From Kribbella aluminosa (GTDB lineage Bacteria; Actinomycetota; Actinomycetes; Propionibacteriales; Kribbellaceae): a stretch of DNA of 64,000 bases. A model generated the notes under the pieces. It ran no database searches. It was given only the letters and a program-made list of their open reading frames with translations, and had not been told where the DNA came from. Positions 36,036 to 45,132 of the stretch are shown piece by piece (positions within the stretch are counted from its first letter, which is position 1; every line of letters begins with the position of its first letter). Made by a program: the position numbers and the translations under genes. Location of the stretch: positions 558,001 to 622,000 of the forward strand of contig NZ_JAGINT010000002.1 in NCBI RefSeq assembly GCF_017876295.1, in the 5' to 3' direction.

Positions 36036-36782
36036 CTATGCCGCTTGATTGTTGCGGCGCTTGTGGTTCGACATCCGGAGGAAGATCCAGGCGGTGGCGG
36101 CGCCGACGACGAAGCCGCCGAGGTGGCCTTCCCAGGAGACGTTCGGGATCGCGAACGACAGGAACGCGGTGACCGCGACGTACATGATGATCCAGGTGAT
36201 GTCCAAGCCGCGAGCGCGGTGGATCACCAGCAGGGCGCCGACCAGGCCGAGGACCGCGCCGGACGCGCCGAGGGTCGCACCGCCGGGGGCGGACAGCAGC
36301 CAGACCGCGACGCTGCCGCCGAGCGCGGACAGCAGGTACAGGATCGTGAACCGGAGCCGGCCGAGCATCTGTTCCAGCGGCGGGCCGAGCTGCCAGAGCA
36401 TGAACAGGTTCGAGAAGATGTGGAAGATCTGTACGTGCGTGAACGCCGACGTGAGCAGCCGCCACGGCTCGCTTCCGGCCAGCACCGGCACCATCACCAG
36501 ATCGCTGAGGATCTGCGGGCTGCCGAACCGGACCGCGACGAAGACCAGCACGTTCAGCGCCAGCATCGTGAACGTGACGACCTGCTGGCTGCCGCCGCGC
36601 TGGAGGCCGCCGAGCGACGTCCGGGTGCGGGGCACCGAGCGGGCGCCCTCGGTGAAACAGCTCGGGCACTGGAAGCCGACGGCGACGCTGTTCATGCACG
36701 CCGGGCAGATCGGCCGGTCGCAGCGCTGGCAGCGCACCCCGGCGGGCCGATCCGGGTGCCGGTAGCAGACGGTCTCGGTCAC
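36036..36782 (-). CDS. Rhomboid-family intramembrane serine protease
   Basis: A 248-aa protein with an N-terminal zinc-binding box-like segment (CYRHPDRPAGVRCQRCDRPI and ACMNSV, then CPSCF) followed by six transmembrane helices. The catalytic dyad is visible: Ser in GASGAVLGL and His in WEGHLGGF. The HIFSNLFMLWQLG helix is typical. Rhomboids cleave membrane proteins within the bilayer; targets here are unknown. It lies next to the cyclophilin gene, a conserved actinobacterial neighbourhood. Confidence 0.92.
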   Translation of the reverse strand: MTETVCYRHPDRPAGVRCQRCDRPICPACMNSVAVGFQCPSCFTEGARSVPRTRTSLGGLQRGGSQQVVTFTMLALNVLVFVAVRFGSPQILSDLVMVPVLAGSEPWRLLTSAFTHVQIFHIFSNLFMLWQLGPPLEQMLGRLRFTILYLLSALGGSVAVWLLSAPGGATLGASGAVLGLVGALLVIHRARGLDITWIIMYVAVTAFLSFAIPNVSWEGHLGGFVVGAATAWIFLRMSNHKRRNNQAA

Positions 36783-36846
36783 GCGCGTGCGTCCCTCTCT
36801 GGGAGCGCGGGGGCCGGGAGCGTCCCGGCCCCACGATGAAGCTGTG

Positions 36847-37389
36847 TCAGGCGTTCTTGCGCTCGACGACGACCTTGTTGATCACGATCGGGTCGATCGG
36901 ACGGTCGCCCGGCGCGGTCTTCGCGGTCGCGATCGCGTCCACGACCTTCTTCGAGTCGTCGTCCGCGACCTCACCGAAGATCGTGTGCTTGCGGTTCAGG
37001 TGCGTGGTCGGGACCACGGTGACGAAGAACTGCGAGCCGTTGGTGCCGTGCCCGAACTGGACACCGGCGTTCGCCATCGCGAGCAGGTACGGGCGGTCGA
37101 ACTGGAGCTCCGGGTGGATCTCGTCGTCGAACTGGTACCCCGGCGTGCCGGTGCCGGTGCCGAGCGGGCAGCCGCCCTGGATCATGAAGCCGTCGATCAC
37201 CCGGTGGAAGCCCAGGCCGTCGTAGAACGGCTTGGTGACCTGCTGGCCGGTCTCCGGGTCGGTCCACTCCTTGGTGCCCTCCGCGAGACCGACGAAGTTG
37301 CTCACCGTCTTCGGCGCGTGGTTGGGGAACAACCTGATGACGACGTCGCCCTTGTTCGTCTGCAGGGTTGCGTACAGCTCTTCAGCCAC
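36847..37389 (-). CDS. Cyclophilin-type peptidyl-prolyl cis-trans isomerase
   Basis: A 180-aa cytoplasmic cyclophilin that speeds proline isomerisation during folding. Motifs: FHRVIDGFMIQGG (catalytic Arg), GTNGSQFFVTVV and HLNRKHTIFGEV. There is no signal peptide. The GTG at 37389 has AGGAG at good spacing; a start at 37416 would add nine atypical residues. Rhomboid follows after 64 bp. Confidence 0.94.
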   Translation of the reverse strand: MAEELYATLQTNKGDVVIRLFPNHAPKTVSNFVGLAEGTKEWTDPETGQQVTKPFYDGLGFHRVIDGFMIQGGCPLGTGTGTPGYQFDDEIHPELQFDRPYLLAMANAGVQFGHGTNGSQFFVTVVPTTHLNRKHTIFGEVADDDSKKVVDAIATAKTAPGDRPIDPIVINKVVVERKNA

Positions 37390-37630
37390 GGGAGTCACTC
37401 CTAGTCGGGTTACCACTGCTTACCCCTCGATCCTGTCATGTGGGTCCAAGAACACCCGCATCGACGGGCTGACGTGTGGAGATTGGGAGGTGGGGCACAG
37501 GGTTATCGGCTCGTGACGTCGTACGATGCAGATGCAGCCGGATTTGTCCAGAGTTGTCATCAGAAACAAGCCCATGTCGCCGATGGGCGGGAGAGCTGTC
37601 CGCGGGGCGGGCGGCACCGAGGAGGGAACC

Positions 37631-38428
37631 GTGGGTTCGAGGAAGTCCAAGCATCGGGTCGAGGCCGCCAGGGATCGCGTCCGGCCGCTGGCCGAGTCGG
37701 CGAGCGAGAGGTTCGGACCGGCCGTCGGCCAGGTCCGTGAGCACCTCGCGCCGGCCGTTGGCACCGCACGGGAGAAGGTGTCGCCGTACGCCGAGAAGGC
37801 GGTCGAGCGGGGCGCACACCTGGCTCACCAGGCGGTGGAGAAGGCCGGTCCGGTGCTCGACGACGCGCTCGCGAAGGTCGGCCCGGCCACCGAGCACGCG
37901 GCCGAGAAGGCCCGCGGGCGGCTGAACGACGACGTACTGCCGAAGGTGACCGCCGCACTGGCCACCCTGGCAGCGGCCGCCGAGCCGGTCGTCGAGGAGA
38001 CCACCCGCCGGGGCAAGGCCACCAAGGCCGCGCTCAAGGGTGAGCTCGACGTACCGACGAAGAAGAGTCACAAGCTGCGCAACGTGGTGCTGTTCCTGGG
38101 CCTCGGCGCACTGGCCGCGGCCGCGGTGAAGAAGCTGCTGACCCCGCCGGAGCCGGCCTGGCAGTCCACTCCGACCAGCGGCCGCGACTACAGCTCCGCC
38201 CCGGCGGGTACGACGACCCGCCCGGCCGACACCACCGCGTCGAACGGTACGACGTCGAACGGCAAGAGCGACGTCAAGCCGGAGGCTCCGAAGGCCGAGG
38301 CGCCGAAGGCGGAGGCCAAGCCGGAGGAGGCCAAGGACGAGGTGAAGGCCGCGTCCAACGGCGCCGCGAAGAAGACCGCCACCAGGAAGCCGACGGGTTC
38401 GGGCGAGTCCCGGCCCAGCGACTCCTGA
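37631..38428 (+). CDS. DUF5324-like membrane-associated protein
   Basis: The 265-aa protein has an Ala/Glu/Lys-rich helical N-terminus with amphipathic repeats (REKVSPYAEKAVERGAHLAH), a single transmembrane helix near residue 160 (LRNVVLFLGLGALAAAAVKK) and a Ser/Thr then Lys/Glu/Ala-rich tail. Composition and position between cyclophilin/rhomboid and the crgA region match DUF5324 proteins of actinomycetes. The GTG at 37631 follows GAGGAGGG by five bases. Function unknown. Confidence 0.78.
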   Translation: MGSRKSKHRVEAARDRVRPLAESASERFGPAVGQVREHLAPAVGTAREKVSPYAEKAVERGAHLAHQAVEKAGPVLDDALAKVGPATEHAAEKARGRLNDDVLPKVTAALATLAAAAEPVVEETTRRGKATKAALKGELDVPTKKSHKLRNVVLFLGLGALAAAAVKKLLTPPEPAWQSTPTSGRDYSSAPAGTTTRPADTTASNGTTSNGKSDVKPEAPKAEAPKAEAKPEEAKDEVKAASNGAAKKTATRKPTGSGESRPSDS

Positions 38429-38442
38429 CACCACCGCAACGG

Positions 38443-38480
38443 CGAAGGTCCCGAACCCCACCTGGGGTCCGGGACCTTCG
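38443..38480. terminator. Hairpin terminator between convergent genes
   Basis: CGAAGGTCCCG (38443-38453) pairs with CGGGACCTTCG (38470-38480), extended inward by CCCC/GGGG with one two-base mismatch. It lies between the DUF5324-like gene and the convergent gene at 38515, and can serve both. Confidence 0.75.
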
Positions 38481-38514
38481 TCTGTCCGGGCGTCGTCTTG
38501 CGCGTACGACGCTG

Positions 38515-38829
38515 TCAGTCGACCTGCGGCTCCTGGTCGTCGGCCTTCGTCATCGTGTAGCGGCCGGCGGACAGCAACTGCGCGGCATACCGGTGCGTGA
38601 TGCACGGGTAGGTGCCGCCACAGCTCATGCAGACCGCGTGGTTGCGGCGCGGCCACGGGACGACCTTGAACCGCCTGGTCCAGGTCAGCGGCTCCCGGTC
38701 CGGCGCGTGCATCCGGAGCGCCGCGCGGGCGGTGTCCTGGATCTCCGGGGCCGACCATTCCTCGGCGCTCTTGTTCATCAGCGCGCTGAGGTCGGGGTGC
38801 AGGTGGTCAGTAGTGCGGGCTTTGTTCAT
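38515..38829 (-). CDS. Hypothetical protein with Cys-rich motif (104 aa)
   Basis: A 104-residue hydrophilic protein. The second half contains AVCMSCGGTYPCITHRYA, where three Cys and one His could bind zinc. The N-terminus is acidic and helical (PDLSALMNKSAEEWSAPEIQ). No family is recognised. Upstream codons up to the alkyltransferase stop do not extend it. Expression and start are uncertain. Confidence 0.65.
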   Translation of the reverse strand: MNKARTTDHLHPDLSALMNKSAEEWSAPEIQDTARAALRMHAPDREPLTWTRRFKVVPWPRRNHAVCMSCGGTYPCITHRYAAQLLSAGRYTMTKADDQEPQVD

Positions 38830-38983
38830 TTATGTGTCTTCCAAGGCAGGTGGGAGTTGCCTAGATCGAGCGGTGGGTGGGTTTGCGGATAGCGCTGAAT
38901 CGCTCGCTTTAAACGTTAGTGCCCTGGCTCGGCCACCGCGCGCCGATTCGCCCCGTTCGAGTGTCAGATCTTCGTCAGGTCTC

Positions 38984-39457
38984 TCAGGTCCACATCGTCT
39001 CGAGGGCGATCCGCGCCTCGAGCTCGAGCAGGTGCCGCTTGGTCGGGAGGCCGCCGCCGAAGCCGACCAGCTTGCCGCCGGCGCCGACCACCCGGTGGCA
39101 GGGCACCACGATCGCGATCGGGTTCCGGTTGCAGGCGGTCCCTACGGCGCGGGCCGCGCCGATGTCGCCGACGATCTTCGCGACGTCGCCGTACGTCTGC
39201 ATCTCGCCGTACGGGATCCGGGTCAGTTGTTTCCAGACCGCGCGCTCGAAGTCGGAACCGCCGCGGACCGACAGCGGCAGCGTGAACTCCTGGAGCTCGC
39301 CGGCGAAGTACGCCTTCAGTTGCTCGGCCGCCTCGGTCAGCAGCGGGTCGCCGGACTGCGGCCGGTCGGTGCCGCCGAAGTGCAGCCGGCAGAGCCCGGT
39401 CTCGTCGACCGCGAGCGTGAGGTCGCCGATCGGTGAGTCGACCACGGACCAGTGCAT
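38984..39457 (-). CDS. ogt: Methylated-DNA-protein-cysteine methyltransferase
   Basis: A 157-aa suicide enzyme that removes alkyl groups from O6-alkylguanine in DNA. The acceptor Cys is in IVVPCHRVVG, with the DNA-binding helix GDVAKIVGDIGAARAVGTAC before it and GFGGGLPTKRHLLELE after. The ATG at 39457 gives the typical MHWSVVDSPIGDLTLAV start. It has no Ada regulator domain. It lies alone, divergent from a DUF4328 gene. Confidence 0.93.
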   Translation of the reverse strand: MHWSVVDSPIGDLTLAVDETGLCRLHFGGTDRPQSGDPLLTEAAEQLKAYFAGELQEFTLPLSVRGGSDFERAVWKQLTRIPYGEMQTYGDVAKIVGDIGAARAVGTACNRNPIAIVVPCHRVVGAGGKLVGFGGGLPTKRHLLELEARIALETMWT

Positions 39458-39566
39458 ACGACCATCCTCCCCGCCACCGCCGACAGTTTCTGGCAGGAAT
39501 ACGCCACGGAGTGGCCGCAACCTGATGTTCTCGCCCGGTCACGCCGTGTTGTGCTATGTCTGATCC

Positions 39567-40295
39567 ATGCCGAGCCGGCCCGCACAGGTACCGCCCTTGG
39601 ACCGCTGGTTCAGTTCCGAGCGGCCGATGGGCATCGCCGCGTCCGTCCTGGTCGGCCTGGTCACCGTGACCAGCTGGTCGACGGCGTGGTCCGACTTCAA
39701 CCTGTACCGGACCCGCCGGACGTACGGCGACAACGCGGACCGGTGGTCCGAGGCGAACCTGATCTCCGGCTCGCTCGGGATCGTCGCGGCGCTCGCGCTG
39801 TTCGCGGCCGCGGCGGTGTTCATCATCTGGCTCTGGCGGGTCCGGTGGAACGCGGAGATGTTCTGCCGCGGCGAGCACCGCTACACCCGCGGCTGGGTGC
39901 TCGGCTGCTGGCTCGTCCCGGTGGTGAACCTCTGGTACCCGAAGCAGGTCGTCGACGACATCGTCGCGGCCAGCGACCCGCGGACGGATCCGCTGACCAC
40001 GGAACTCAAGGACGTTCCGGGAGCCCGGCTGGTCTGGGCCTGGTGGCTGACCTGGGTGACGGGACTGGTGACCGGAAACATCGTGCAGAGAGGTGTCCTT
40101 TCCGGCGCGTCGCAGCTGGGAGATCTGCGGACGAACGTCATACTGTCCTCCGTCTCGGCGCTGTTCATCACCGGCGCGGCGGTGTTCGCGGTGATCCTGA
40201 TCCAGCGCATCGACGAACTCCAGAGCATGCGTCCGTGGGTGCCCTGGTGGGCCGTCGGGACACCCCAGAATCGCTTCCAACCACCTGCGCGGTAA
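39567..40295 (+). CDS. DUF4328 membrane protein, copy 2
   Basis: A 242-aa protein with about six transmembrane helices and the DUF4328 core: IWLWRVRWNAEMFCRGEHRY, GWVLGCWLVPVVNLWYPKQV and VDDIVAASDP. It is shorter than copies 1 and 3, lacking long disordered tails. TATGTC lies six bases before the ATG and may be a leaderless -10. Copy 3 follows on the same strand after 208 bp, consistent with tandem duplication. Function unknown. Confidence 0.85.
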   Translation: MPSRPAQVPPLDRWFSSERPMGIAASVLVGLVTVTSWSTAWSDFNLYRTRRTYGDNADRWSEANLISGSLGIVAALALFAAAAVFIIWLWRVRWNAEMFCRGEHRYTRGWVLGCWLVPVVNLWYPKQVVDDIVAASDPRTDPLTTELKDVPGARLVWAWWLTWVTGLVTGNIVQRGVLSGASQLGDLRTNVILSSVSALFITGAAVFAVILIQRIDELQSMRPWVPWWAVGTPQNRFQPPAR

Positions 40296-40503
40296 ACCAA
40301 ACCGTCACGCCTCGCTCATTGCCTCGTTACCAGTGGTGATGGGCGTACGAAAAGAACACGTTAAGTCGACACCCTCTGTGCTGGGGCCGACTGCCCTGGC
40401 GTACCTACTTCGTGGTATCAATGTGGCTCGGTCACGCGGGGGCAAGGCCGGGCCGAAGCGCCGGAAAGACGACGGAGTTCCAGCAACGCGAGGGACGCGA
40501 GAC

Positions 40504-42474
40504 GTGAGCCACCCGCAGGCATTGATGACCCCTGTCGAGGACGAGGAAGAGTGGCAGCCGCACGCGGCTGAGGAGTTCCAGCAGGTCGGGACGGTCGGCA
40601 AGATCGCCGTCGGACTACTGGGCGCATCCACCGTGACGCATCTGCTGTCCACCTGGTCCGACTGGAACACCTACTCGGTGGTGCACCGCTATCTCGGCGG
40701 GATGCCGAACGTCGGTGACGCGGACCTGAACCGCGCCGACGCGATCGCCAAGGTGACCGCCGTTCCGAACGTCATCGTCTCGGTGGCCGCCGCGGTCGTC
40801 TTCGTCGTCTGGTTGTGGCGGGTCCGGGTCAACTCCGAGGTCTTCTCGCAGGCCGACCATCGCCGCAGCCACGGCTGGGTGCTGGCCAGCTGGTTCGTCC
40901 CCGGACCGAACCTCTGGTATCCGAAACAGATCGTCGACGACGTCTGGATCGCCAGCGACCCGAAGACCCCCGTGTACGCCGACGACCTGCGCCGGTTCAG
41001 GACTCCCCCGCTCACCTCGGTGTGGTGGGTGGCCTGGATCGGCGCACTTGCGTTCGACGTGGTGGTCCGCCGGTTCCTGATGTGGATGGAGGCGACGGTC
41101 GGCTCGCTGCGCGGGATCGCGCTGGCAGGTACGGCGTCGCTGGTGCTGACCGCGATCTCCGCGGTGGGCGCGACGATGATCATCCGCAAGATCACCCACA
41201 TGCAGACCACCCGCAAGTGGGTGCCGTGGTGGGACCAGGGCCCGAAGCTGAGCGCCGTCCCGACGTACGACATGAGCCAGGTCCCGTCGTACGCGAACGA
41301 CGACACCGATGAGCAGCCGGTGATCTCGGAGCCGATCGCGCCGTCGCTCGGCCTGGTCCGCGAGCCGCAACTGCAGATGGCCGGCGCACCCCACCTGCAG
41401 CCGAACAACCCGTTCGCGCCCCAGGCACCCGCTCCCGAGGCGCCGGTCGCGAGCCCGTTCGCGCCGCAGCAGCCGCAGGGCTTCCCGGGCGACGGCGCCG
41501 CCGCCCCGGCCGCGTACGGCGGTGCGCCGCAGCAGCCCGAGGAAGGGCCGAAGTGGAGCCCGTTCGCCCCGGTCCCCGAGAACTGGCAGGGCAACGACGG
41601 CGGGCCGGCGACCGAGCAGTTCAGCCCGATCAAGGACTGGCAGGACGAGCAGCCGGCCGCGGAGACGTCGTACGCCGCTGCCGAGCCGACCTGGGAGGAG
41701 TACCGCAACACGATCACCCAGGACACGCTCGGTTCCGCGAGCAGCTGGCGTGACGAGGCGGCTCCGATGACCGTCGTCCAGCCGGACCCGTACTCGTACC
41801 AGCCGCAGCAGCCCGCACAGGAAGAGCACTGGGCGGCCCGCTACTCCGAGCCGTACTCGTACGAGTCGGAGTACACCTCGACGTCCTCCCCCGCGGAGGC
41901 GCAGACCGCACCCGAGCCCGAGCCCGCACCGGTTGCGCGCGCAGGTCGTCGGGCCGCTCGGGTCGCGGTCGACAGCCCGTCGGCGGTCCAGCCGGCCGTC
42001 GGGAGCCACACGACGCACGCGTCGCACTCCGGGCACACCACGCAGTCGGCGTACCAGGACCACACCGTCTACGGGCAGTCCGAGCACTCGCAGCAGTCGT
42101 CGCACGTGTCCGCGTCCTCCGGGTACTACGAGCCCGCGCCGGCGCCGAGCCACCACGCGCAGGACGACTTCCTGACCCCGTCGAAGCCGCTCCCGCCGGT
42201 GCCGTCGTACGGTCCGGAGCCGACGTACCCGGCCACCAACGACCACACGGACTACGGCTCGTCGTACCCGTCGGACCACGCGTCGTCGTACAACTCGGAC
42301 TACAGCAACTACTCGTACGAGTCCGAGAGCGCGAACTACCCGAGCGAGTCGTACGGGCCGCAGTACCAGGAGCAGACGGACTACCAGCAGCAGTACCCGC
42401 ACGAGCAGCAGCCGACCGAACCCGAGCAGCCGAACGGCCCGCGGACCCAACCGCGCCGTGGCCGCTGGATCTGA
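40504..42474 (+). CDS. DUF4328 membrane protein with long disordered tail, copy 3
   Basis: The 656-aa protein has the DUF4328 domain in its first 270 residues (VWLWRVRVNSEVFSQADHRR, GWVLASWFVPGPNLWYPKQI, VDDVWIASDP) and then about 390 residues of low-complexity sequence, first Pro/Ala/Gln-rich and later Tyr/Ser/His/Gln-rich with repeated SY and YES units. Topology puts the tail on one side of the membrane, and the many Tyr and Ser could be phosphorylated. The GTG at 40504 is chosen as the first start that gives a normal N-terminus. The tail makes it distinct from most DUF4328 proteins. Confidence 0.83.
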   Translation: MSHPQALMTPVEDEEEWQPHAAEEFQQVGTVGKIAVGLLGASTVTHLLSTWSDWNTYSVVHRYLGGMPNVGDADLNRADAIAKVTAVPNVIVSVAAAVVFVVWLWRVRVNSEVFSQADHRRSHGWVLASWFVPGPNLWYPKQIVDDVWIASDPKTPVYADDLRRFRTPPLTSVWWVAWIGALAFDVVVRRFLMWMEATVGSLRGIALAGTASLVLTAISAVGATMIIRKITHMQTTRKWVPWWDQGPKLSAVPTYDMSQVPSYANDDTDEQPVISEPIAPSLGLVREPQLQMAGAPHLQPNNPFAPQAPAPEAPVASPFAPQQPQGFPGDGAAAPAAYGGAPQQPEEGPKWSPFAPVPENWQGNDGGPATEQFSPIKDWQDEQPAAETSYAAAEPTWEEYRNTITQDTLGSASSWRDEAAPMTVVQPDPYSYQPQQPAQEEHWAARYSEPYSYESEYTSTSSPAEAQTAPEPEPAPVARAGRRAARVAVDSPSAVQPAVGSHTTHASHSGHTTQSAYQDHTVYGQSEHSQQSSHVSASSGYYEPAPAPSHHAQDDFLTPSKPLPPVPSYGPEPTYPATNDHTDYGSSYPSDHASSYNSDYSNYSYESESANYPSESYGPQYQEQTDYQQQYPHEQQPTEPEQPNGPRTQPRRGRWI

Positions 42475-42487
42475 TCAGATAGAGCGT

Positions 42488-43276
42488 ATGCGTTTAGGAT
42501 TCGCCACCCTCGGTTGTCCCGGAGCAGCACTCGACGACGTCCTGGCACTTGCCCAGGGCAACAAGTTCACCGGTCTGGAGCTACGCGCCGCGCCGGACGA
42601 GTTCACCAACACCGGCCTGTCGCCGGCTGAGCGGCGGGAGCTGCGCGGCCGGATCGAGGATGCCGGCCTGGAGATCTTCGCGATCAGCAGCTATGTCCGG
42701 CTCTGCGCCGTCGAGGAGCAGCCGCTGGAGGCGCATCTGGAGCTGGCGGCCGATCTCGGTGCGCTCGGCGTCCGGGTCTTCCCAGGTGACGACACCGATG
42801 CCGACACCGGTACGCCGGACGGCCCGAGCGCCGGCGAGATCCGGGCCCTGGACCGCGTGACGTCCGCGTCGCGCGAGGTGCCGATCCTGCTCGAGACCCA
42901 CGACTCGCACTCGACCGCCCGGCAGGTCGCCGCGTTCTGCGCGCTGCTCGACACCGACGCCCCCGGCCACCGCGTCCGGGCGCTCTGGGACAGCTCGCAC
43001 ACCTGGTCGCACGGCGAGACGGCGGCCGAGTCGTACGCGCTGCTCCGGCCGTGGCTGGAGCTCGTCCAGTTCAAGCAGGCCGACTCGCGGCAGGACTACC
43101 GCCCGGTCGCGATCGACGAGGGCGACTTCCCGATCCACGACCTGCTGACCGCGCTCGACGGCACCCACTACCCGCTCTCACTCGAGTGGGAGCTGAAGTG
43201 GCACCCGCACCTGCCGTCCCTGGCGGAGACGCTCCCCGCCGTTCACGCCTGGCTGGGCGACGGCTCGGTCAAGTAA
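42488..43276 (+). CDS. Sugar phosphate isomerase/epimerase-like TIM-barrel protein
   Basis: A 262-aa xylose-isomerase-like TIM barrel (FATLGCPGAALDDVLALAQG, GLELRA, LLETHDSHST, ALWDSSHTW, LEWELKW). Glu and His residues at strand ends could bind a divalent metal. The family includes hydroxypyruvate isomerases, epimerases and myo-inosose enzymes; the substrate cannot be deduced. It begins 13 bp after DUF4328 copy 3, and its last 34 bases overlap the convergent tetR. Confidence 0.82.
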   Translation: MRLGFATLGCPGAALDDVLALAQGNKFTGLELRAAPDEFTNTGLSPAERRELRGRIEDAGLEIFAISSYVRLCAVEEQPLEAHLELAADLGALGVRVFPGDDTDADTGTPDGPSAGEIRALDRVTSASREVPILLETHDSHSTARQVAAFCALLDTDAPGHRVRALWDSSHTWSHGETAAESYALLRPWLELVQFKQADSRQDYRPVAIDEGDFPIHDLLTALDGTHYPLSLEWELKWHPHLPSLAETLPAVHAWLGDGSVK

Positions 43277-43803
43277 CGCGTCACGGTCGGTCCGAGCCAG
43301 GCGACCGCCTCGTCGGTCGTCAGCTCGACCACCGGCCGGAGCTCGAGAATGTAGCGGCACAGCGCGAATCCGAGTGCCTGTGTCGCGATCAGCCCCGCCC
43401 GTACGGCGGGCTGATCGATCGCGGCCCGCTCGAACGTCGGCGTCAGCTGCCCGATGAAAACCTGCCGCATCCGCTCGGCCGCCGACTCGTTGGTGACCGC
43501 CGTACGTAGCAGCACGCGCAGCGTGTCGTCCTCCTCCCAGCGCTCCACCAGGTGCCGGACGAGCACCTCCCCGAGCTGCTCTCTCGGTACGTCGTGCAGC
43601 TCGGGCATCCGTACGTCGAACTCGGCCGCCGCCGCGAACAGCTTCTCCTTGCTGCCGTAGTACCGCATCACCATCGCCGGGTCGATCGCCGCGTCGGCCG
43701 CGATCGCCCGGATCGTCGCGCGCTCGTACCCGTCCGTGCCGAACCGCTCCCGGGCCGCCGCGAGGATCGCCGCCCGGGTCCGGTCGGACTTCTTCTCCGC
43801 CAT
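43243..43803 (-). CDS. TetR-family regulator divergent from FAD monooxygenase
   Basis: A 186-aa regulator with helix-turn-helix TIRAIAADAAIDPAMVMRYY and a TetR_C-type ligand domain. TATGCT (minus strand, 43815-43810) lies six bases before the ATG, so the message is probably leaderless. Two 12-base palindromic operators lie in the divergent gap. It very likely represses the FAD monooxygenase, a common drug- or aromatic-responsive pairing. Confidence 0.9.
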   Translation of the reverse strand: MAEKKSDRTRAAILAAARERFGTDGYERATIRAIAADAAIDPAMVMRYYGSKEKLFAAAAEFDVRMPELHDVPREQLGEVLVRHLVERWEEDDTLRVLLRTAVTNESAAERMRQVFIGQLTPTFERAAIDQPAVRAGLIATQALGFALCRYILELRPVVELTTDEAVAWLGPTVTRYLTEPSPSQA

Positions 43804-43818
43804 GCCAACAGCATATGC

Positions 43819-43874
43819 CAACACCTGTTGACTTTCGTCGCATGCGGCCCTAGCGTAAAAGTCAACAAGCGTTG
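43819..43874. promoter_or_regulatory. Monooxygenase promoter with paired TetR operators
   Basis: Operators CAACACCTGTTG (43819-43830) and CAACAAGCGTTG (43863-43874) lie 44 bases apart. Between them is a near-consensus promoter for the monooxygenase: -35 TTGACT (43828-43833), 17 bp, -10 TAGCGT (43851-43856). The first operator overlaps the -35 and the second the start site. TGTTGACTTT/AAAGTCAACA also forms a 10-bp inverted repeat. Confidence 0.75.
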
Positions 43875-43928
43875 ATGAAAGCAAAAGAACAAAGAAACCC
43901 TCGCTTCGCTCGGGGTAGGGGGAGGGGC

Positions 43929-45074
43929 ATGATGACTCCGCAGAAGGCAGCAGTTGTGGTGGTGGGAGCCGGTCCGGTCGGGCTTGCAGTGGCGGTCGGG
44001 CTGCGGTTGCACGGGCACGACGTGGTGGTGGTCGACAAGCAGGCCGAGGGTGCGAACACCTCCCGGGCCTGCGTGATCCACCCGCGGACCCTGGAGGTCC
44101 TGGAGCAGCTCGGCGTGACGAAACGGCTGATCGACCTCGGCCTGGAGTTGCAGGACTTCGCGGTCCGGTCCGGCGACCGGCGGCTGATCCCGGTCGGGTT
44201 CGCGGACCTGCCGACCGCCTACCCGTTCGTCACGATGATCCCGCAGCCGGTCACCGAGCAGGTGCTCCTCGAACGCCTGCAGGAGCTCGGCGGCTCGGTG
44301 CTCCGCCCGTACGCCGCGACCGGCCTGAGCCAGACCGCCGACGGCGTCGACGTGACGCTGGACAGCGGCGACGTGATCCACGCGCAGTACGTCGTGGCCG
44401 CCGACGGCATGCACAGCACGGTCCGGGAGCTGGCCGGCCTGCGGATGCCTGGCAACACGCTGGAGTTGTCACTGAGCCTGGTCGACGTTCGCGTCGCCGA
44501 CGGACTTCCGACCGACGAGGTCGGGCTGTACTTCGCGGCCGCCGGGATGCTCGTGGTGGCGCCGCTGCCGGACGGGAGCTTCCGGCTGGTGGCCGAGGTG
44601 CACGACGCGCCGGAGCACCCTGACCTGGCGTACGCGCAGCAGTTGCTGGCCAGCCGTGGCCCGCGGAAGACGCACCCGAAGGTGACCGAGGTGGTGTGGG
44701 GCTCGCGGTTCCGGATCCACGAGCGGGTCGCGGACCACTACCGCGCCGGTCGCGTGCTGCTGGCCGGCGATGCGGCCCACACGCACAGCCCGGCCGGCGG
44801 CCAGGGCATGAACCTGGGGCTGCGGGACGCGGTCGCGCTCGCCGGCGCTCTCTCCCAGGCGCTGGCCGGCGACGAGTCGGGTCTCGACACCTACGCCACG
44901 AACAGCCGGGCGGAGGCCGTCCGCGTGATCGGGCTGGCACACCGGCTGACCCGGCTCGCCAACGTCCCACGTCCGATCCGCCCGGTGCGCAACGCCGTAC
45001 TCCGGCTGGTCGGCCGCGGCAGCAAAACCCAGACCGACCTGGCCAAGCAACTCGCCGGTCTTCCCGAGCGTTAA
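43929..45074 (+). CDS. FAD-dependent aromatic-type monooxygenase
   Basis: A 381-aa class A flavoprotein monooxygenase of the PheA/TfdB-FAD_binding_3 type: dinucleotide motif VVGAGPVGLAVAVGLRLHG, the middle motif VVAADGMHSTVRE and the second FAD motif LLAGDAAHTHSPAGGQGMNL. Such enzymes hydroxylate phenols, polyketides or antibiotics such as rifamycin and tetracycline; the sequence does not tell which. It lacks the C-terminal thioredoxin-like domain of phenol hydroxylases. GGGGAGGGG precedes the start. Control by the divergent TetR is likely. Confidence 0.9.
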   Translation: MMTPQKAAVVVVGAGPVGLAVAVGLRLHGHDVVVVDKQAEGANTSRACVIHPRTLEVLEQLGVTKRLIDLGLELQDFAVRSGDRRLIPVGFADLPTAYPFVTMIPQPVTEQVLLERLQELGGSVLRPYAATGLSQTADGVDVTLDSGDVIHAQYVVAADGMHSTVRELAGLRMPGNTLELSLSLVDVRVADGLPTDEVGLYFAAAGMLVVAPLPDGSFRLVAEVHDAPEHPDLAYAQQLLASRGPRKTHPKVTEVVWGSRFRIHERVADHYRAGRVLLAGDAAHTHSPAGGQGMNLGLRDAVALAGALSQALAGDESGLDTYATNSRAEAVRVIGLAHRLTRLANVPRPIRPVRNAVLRLVGRGSKTQTDLAKQLAGLPER

Positions 45075-45132
45075 CCGCCGGAAATGCCCCTTCACCGCCG
45101 GCATGCAGGAGGTGAACGGGCAAGGTGCGAGG

